Origin: Bog-473 sp963777485
Lineage (GTDB): Bacteria; Actinomycetota; Acidimicrobiia; Acidimicrobiales; RAAP-2
Direction of reading: 5' to 3'
Length of the DNA: 64,000 nucleotides
Assembly: GCA_963777485.1 (NCBI GenBank)
Contig: CAVZQP010000002.1
Location: forward strand, 1,302,001 to 1,366,000
The notes under the pieces are model-generated. The model made no database searches. It was given only the letters and a program-made list of their open reading frames with translations, and had not been told where the DNA came from. The position numbers and the translations under genes were made by a program. Below are positions 63,639 to 64,000 of the stretch, in pieces; position 1 is the first letter of the stretch, and each line of letters begins with the position of its first letter.

Positions 63639-63875
63639 TCAGAGGCGGACGATCGGGCAGGTGATGGTGCGGGTGATGCCTTCGATCTGCTGGATGTCCC
63701 GGACGACCATGCGTCCGAGGTCGTTCATCGAGGGGGCCTCGACCCGGACGATGACGTCGTAGGGGCCCGTCACGGCCTCGGAGAGGGCCACGCCGTCGAG
63801 GCCGTCCAGCTGGTCGGCCACGTGCGCCGCCTTGCCGATGTCCGTCTGGATCAGGACGTACGCGTGGACGGTCAC
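63639..63875 (-). CDS. Lrp/AsnC ligand-binding (RAM) domain protein
   Basis: A 78-aa protein consisting only of the RAM domain: AYVLIQTDIGKAAHVADQLD, then VTGPYDVIVRVEAPSMNDLG and RMVVRDIQQIEGITRTITCP. There is no DNA-binding helix-turn-helix, so it is one of the stand-alone RAM proteins that bind amino acids and may assemble with full Lrp proteins. GTG 63875 is the start, with TACGGT 5 nt upstream. It is divergent from the truncated gene at the window end, 21 nt away. Confidence 0.88.
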   Translation of the reverse strand: MTVHAYVLIQTDIGKAAHVADQLDGLDGVALSEAVTGPYDVIVRVEAPSMNDLGRMVVRDIQQIEGITRTITCPIVRL

Positions 63876-63884
63876 GGCACACCG

Positions 63885-63896
63885 TACATTGGCCTC
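63885..63896 (+). promoter_or_regulatory. -10 element of a leaderless promoter
   Basis: TACATT (63885-63890) lies 6 nt before GTG 63897. On the opposite strand it overlaps the TACGGT of the RAM-domain gene, so the two short promoters may compete. Confidence 0.5.
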
Positions 63897-64000
63897 GTGG
63901 CGATGTCCGCACGGGTCGAGCAGTTCAAGGACATGGCGCGTCAGGCGCGCCGTGACCTGTTCGACCAGTCGCACCCGATCGGGCGGCTGTCGCTCTTGCA
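63897..64000 (+). CDS. Start of an unidentified gene (partial)
   Basis: An open frame from GTG 63897 (or ATG 63903) runs to the window edge. It encodes MSARVEQFKDMARQARRDLF and then DQSHPIGRLSLL. The charged, helical start is not diagnostic of a family. The leaderless-type -10 upstream supports it as a real gene. Confidence 0.5.
   Translation, partial: MAMSARVEQFKDMARQARRDLFDQSHPIGRLSLL

Noticed and set aside
63238..63912. A 224-codon minus-strand frame over the RAM-domain gene and the downstream gap
   Set aside because: Arg/Pro-rich, no motif, and it overlaps the clear RAM-domain protein in another frame.

Overview
The window is high-GC DNA, with GC-rich third codon positions, GTG/TTG starts and many 4-base ATGA/GTGA gene overlaps. 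A WhiB protein, a LytR-CpsA-Psr protein, PadR and Fur regulators, probable leaderless promoters (TANNNT 6-7 nt before the start codon) and secreted proteins with Thr-rich linkers and 'GYW..DGG' repeats all point to an actinomycete. Acidimicrobiia is my best guess, but no marker here proves the class.

Layout. 1-3.5 kb: an ABC exporter pair (permease cut by the window edge), an SDR and a luciferase-like oxidoreductase. 3.8-24 kb: an exopolysaccharide locus. It opens with a cyclic-di-GMP-I riboswitch in front of a secreted repeat/glycoside-hydrolase protein, then a DUF4012 protein, a small sortase-substrate-like protein, a polyprenyl-phosphate sugar transferase, a GT39-like enzyme, GT2 and GT4 glycosyltransferases, a Wzy/ligase-like membrane protein, a Wzz/BY-kinase fusion and a Wzx-like flippase fused to two alpha/beta-hydrolase domains. 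Most of these genes overlap by 4 bases and probably form one long operon.

22.6-32.9 kb: an unusual small-molecule or polymer-decoration locus continuing from that operon. It has three paralogous ATP-grasp ligases, an AcpS-type phosphopantetheinyl transferase, a stand-alone carrier protein, a seryl-tRNA-synthetase-like amino acid:carrier-protein ligase, a GT1 glycosyltransferase, an SDR, a tryptophan 2,3-dioxygenase and a kynurenine-formamidase-like hydrolase. I read it as a pathway that activates an amino acid on a carrier and joins it, probably with a kynurenine unit, by ATP-grasp chemistry. This is the most interesting region. It is followed by two more secreted repeat proteins flanking a GGDEF-EAL protein, so c-di-GMP turnover and c-di-GMP sensing lie in the same window.

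39-64 kb: mostly housekeeping. RNase P RNA, exonuclease VII, an MBL hydrolase and a ferredoxin reductase are followed by a glycerol operon (GlpD, an alkyl-DHAP-synthase-like flavoprotein, GlpK) with a LuxR remnant behind it. Next come a FemAB/GNAT-like protein, a PadR-controlled membrane protein and PyrE. A peroxide/iron island follows (HiPIP-like protein, Fur/PerR regulator, rubrerythrin, DUF3501), with matching palindromes before the first two genes. Then come WhiB, LCP, acyl-CoA dehydrogenase, TrpD, galactokinase, an AMACR-type CoA transferase, a secreted Cys-rich protein and an Lrp ligand-binding-domain protein. No tRNA gene, insertion sequence, prophage or CRISPR array was recognised.
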